The translations under genes were made by a program, and so were the position numbers. Below, one piece after another: positions 61,421-64,000 of a DNA stretch of 64,000 nt. How positions within the stretch are numbered: the stretch's first letter is position 1; each line of letters starts with the position of its first letter. The stretch is from positions 1,488,001 through 1,552,000 of the forward strand of contig CM082593.2 of NCBI GenBank assembly GCA_040954595.2. Direction: 5' to 3'. The notes under the pieces are model-generated. The model made no database searches. It worked only from the letters and a program-made list of their open reading frames with translations, and had not been told where the DNA came from. The stretch comes from Balanoglossus misakiensis (lineage: Eukaryota > Hemichordata).

Positions 61421-61494
61421 TAGTCTAGAATCTAGGCGTCCCATAGCGACTATCGTTTCTGTCAAACCCGATAAGGTGTCTAGATTATAGACTA
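61421..61494. repeat. 74-bp imperfect palindrome
   Basis: The 20-base arms TAGTCTAGAATCTAGGCGTC and the complement of 61475-61494 (TAGTCTATAATCTAGACACC) match at 16 of 20 positions around a loop of about 34 bases. It could be a tiny MITE or other foldback remnant. The loop is large for a microRNA precursor. Confidence 0.6.
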
Positions 61495-64000
61495 TAAGGT
61501 CTACACACTACTGTATTTTATAGGTATAATACTTGCTGTACATGTGCATCTATGCAGGTGTGTTTTCCAACTCTAACTCCAACTCGACACAACACAAAAC
61601 GTTTATATGCTCACTATATACTGTGAACCTTGTTCTTCAAATGACAGTTATTTAGTCGATTAGAAGTCTTCAGTTGCAACAGAGACCTTACATACATAAT
61701 TACTTTTGGTATTTCACTTTCAATAATTTACAATGCCCCTATCCCTGCGGCAAATATTGTATATGGACCTTTTATAATCAATGATTATATGCAGACACGT
61801 CAAAGTTAAACATCTTGCGCCAACAGCAGGAAATTTAGACTAAATTTCAAGGAGAGAGTTTGTCACACAACCTTTCATCAAATTTGACATCACTCTTGAA
61901 ACATGAAAAGTGAATTTTTGTTACTTGACATGGCTATTACAGTTGCTATCTTGAATTCTACGAAGCTGTTGATGACGAGAATCTTTCTCAGGGCTAGAAT
62001 CGTATTACACATGAATCCATTTCCTTACAAGCCACGCACTCTGCCATCTTCGTGAATAATTTATAGTTTATTCTCTACTTCTAAAGAAAACATTTCTGGT
62101 ATTGATAGAATCATGGAAAATGAAACAACCATATTTTATTGTGAAGAAATATCTTCCAGATCAACAGCACACCAGTTTCATTTATGGAAATTTTTCACAT
62201 AAACATTTTTTATACAGTATTGATTCCATCTCAATCTCTATATATACTCATTTTTTGTTGGATAATATTTTCTGCTTAGAATGTTTTTAAAAACCCAACA
62301 TTTCACCTGGGATGTATGATTTAACGTTTAAAGTCGTACATGATTTACCTGTCAGTTTTAACATGTTTTATCTTAATATTGCTAGGTCTGAACATACATT
62401 TCATTTTGTAATATTTTCTCATTTTTCTGTAAGACAATAATTCCCGAAATGGTCGCAAATTAACCCGTATTACAGTGATGAACCACACACGTAGTGTGGA
62501 AATACATCGCAGCAAAGCATTGTGGGCATTGTGATGCAACATGGGAAATCTGGGAATCTTATGGCAGTGGGTGATGGAAATGAACAGGGATTATTTCACA
62601 CCAAAAATATTCCACATTTGAATCATTTTTGAGCTGGATTTGTCCGACATCTGGCAATGCACAGCGTAAGAGCTTACGATCATGGCATCAGTGGTATTTG
62701 GCCGGCATATTTGCATAACTGTGACAGGGGCTGACGTTCATATTTCTTTTCATTTTAAGTGGATTTCAACACAAAGTGATTTCAAAAGGTCATCTACAGG
62801 CTAGCCACGTGCAGGTGCACCCGTTATTTGTTTCGCTTTAAACAAAGACAATTTTTCCTGACAAACTTGAAATGTTCATTTCTGTTAATTTATTCTTTTT
62901 TTTGTATTTTTTCAGTTCAAATCTCACTTATCTGTCTGGATATTTTTCTGTCATATATATTTCCAGAACAAGTTGAAACAAATCTCTGTCTCAAAATAAG
63001 ATGCTGGCACTGAGTCAGAGACCTGCCCTGTAGTCTCACCCAAATCAGATCGCACAAAAACATGTACCGACACATTCAACTTGTTATTTGCTAATCACAC
63101 AAGAATCGTGTTTTTCAACACAAAGTCATGATAAGATATTGAGTTGTACATGTATCTACTTTACACGATCTTAATTCCAACAAGGCTCACTTGCTGCTCA
63201 CTGCAAAATTTCCAAATCAATTCAAGCTTTTACAAATTTGCCCGCGGTCATGAATACGCTATAGCGCACTTCAAGAGCTAAAAACCAATAATTCCTTTTG
63301 TGAAATTTCTGTAGAACTTTGTGTTTGGTTTCAACAGCAAATTTTGAAGCTGAAATCAAGTGAATATGACCCCCAACAGAGATACCTAACGCTTCTATTC
63401 ACTGCAGATGTGCGAATTTAAATCGTCGACCAACTCGCGTTTAGATCACTGACTGGATTGTCCGGTAAATGTTTGGGTGAAAGAGATCCAAAGCTGAAAT
63501 TTCTCGTAAACTTCTGGATTGCCTACAAACAAGGTTTGTGGTGTACGCTTACCATTGATGGAAGCCAAACAAAGGTGTCCTCACACACACATCAAACAGG
63601 TATTTTTGTGCCGAATACAAAAACGTTACAAACGGCTATGAATAGGGAGGCATATTTGGCATTTTACAAGATTCTTGCTGGGTGGTCAGACATGCCCAGT
63701 TGTTCACTTACTGCGGCACATAAATGCACACGGTTTTCTCTCTCAGTCTCGATCATTACATCAGAATCGCACCAACAATAGCAGGATGACAATGCAAAAC
63801 TTTACACCCCAATCTCTAACTTAACTTGCTTTGAAAGTGCAAAAACAATGAATCAATTAACTCCACAAGGTGATGAGGACAATACCTATTAACACCTTCA
63901 CCTTTCATGACAGAATCTGCCCATTCAAAACGTCACAATCTCAAACTCATGGAAGCCCTAATAACCTTTCCATCAAAAGGCTTCTTTTGCAATGTTGTTC

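Larger units (their letters stand above)
55056..64000 (-). other. Large 5' intron of ZMIZ (no coding exon recognised)
   Basis: The exon ending at 55055 enters in phase 1, so coding exons must lie upstream. I searched the minus strand by eye for the rest of the ZMIZ N-terminal domain (segments resembling LLDWCGDPRAF and RDKFTPKS) and found none before the window ends. Vertebrate ZMIZ genes also have very large 5' introns. The interval contains CA/GT microsatellites, two DR1 motifs at 55434-55469, an imperfect palindrome at 61421-61494 and otherwise AT-rich unique sequence. A + strand frame of 107 codons at 63458-63781 has no recognisable homology and is probably chance. Confidence 0.55.

Noticed and set aside
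63458-63781. 107-codon + strand frame near the right edge
   Set aside because: No family resemblance, no splice-linked neighbours and no supporting context; it may be chance or an unrecognisable fossil.
55056-64000. N-terminal ZMIZ exons inside this interval
   Set aside because: No minus-strand segment resembled the conserved N-terminal domain sequence, so the exons were placed beyond the window.

Overview
This is nuclear DNA from an animal. The genes are split by short GT-AG introns, and their proteins match metazoan families: TXNDC15, a SEC24 of the C/D class, a secreted kringle/WSC/C-type-lectin protein, and ZMIZ. Intron sizes, (GACA)n/(GATA)n microsatellites and the mosaic lectin suggest a marine invertebrate (deuterostome or lophotrochozoan), but the sequence does not fix the phylum. 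Exon coordinates were built by hand from splice signals, reading phase and family similarity.

Layout. 1-2536: no confident gene, but a 245-bp TTAA-flanked MITE. 2537-4289 (+): complete TXNDC15 in 4 exons, a ciliary/ER thioredoxin-fold membrane protein. 4290-5150: intergenic, with ACGTGG (XBP1/CREB3-like) cores and an NRF1-like palindrome in front of the next gene. 5151-11516 (+): complete SEC24C/D in 18 exons, the COPII cargo adaptor. 12630-17306 (-): a complete 14-exon gene of about 710 residues, convergent with SEC24, encoding signal peptide, EGF-like, kringle, WSC and three C-type lectin-like domains.

17962-40481 is one satellite block of about 22.5 kb and about 255 monomers. It contains an 88-bp family A in + orientation (about 184 copies), four 87-bp family B copies in + orientation, a head-to-head inversion near 34,635, a variant family A' in - orientation (about 20 copies) and family B in - orientation (about 42 copies). 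Higher-order repeats of 1,320 and 2,464 bp are visible. Because the B unit is 87 bp and has no stop in one frame, it opens a 1,070-codon frame of 29-residue repeats. Two 31-bp imperfect palindromes close the right edge.

40564-44767 is the probable 3' UTR and flank of the last gene. 44768-55055 (-) holds 17 exons of a ZMIZ1/2-type SP-RING coactivator. Its N-terminal exons were not found, and 55056-64000 looks like the start of a long 5' intron.

The conserved genes share no pathway: TXNDC15 and SEC24 act at the ER/secretory and ciliary level, while ZMIZ acts in the nucleus. The most unusual features are the satellite block with its internal inversion and coding-length subfamily, the mosaic kringle-WSC-lectin protein, and the MITE pair.
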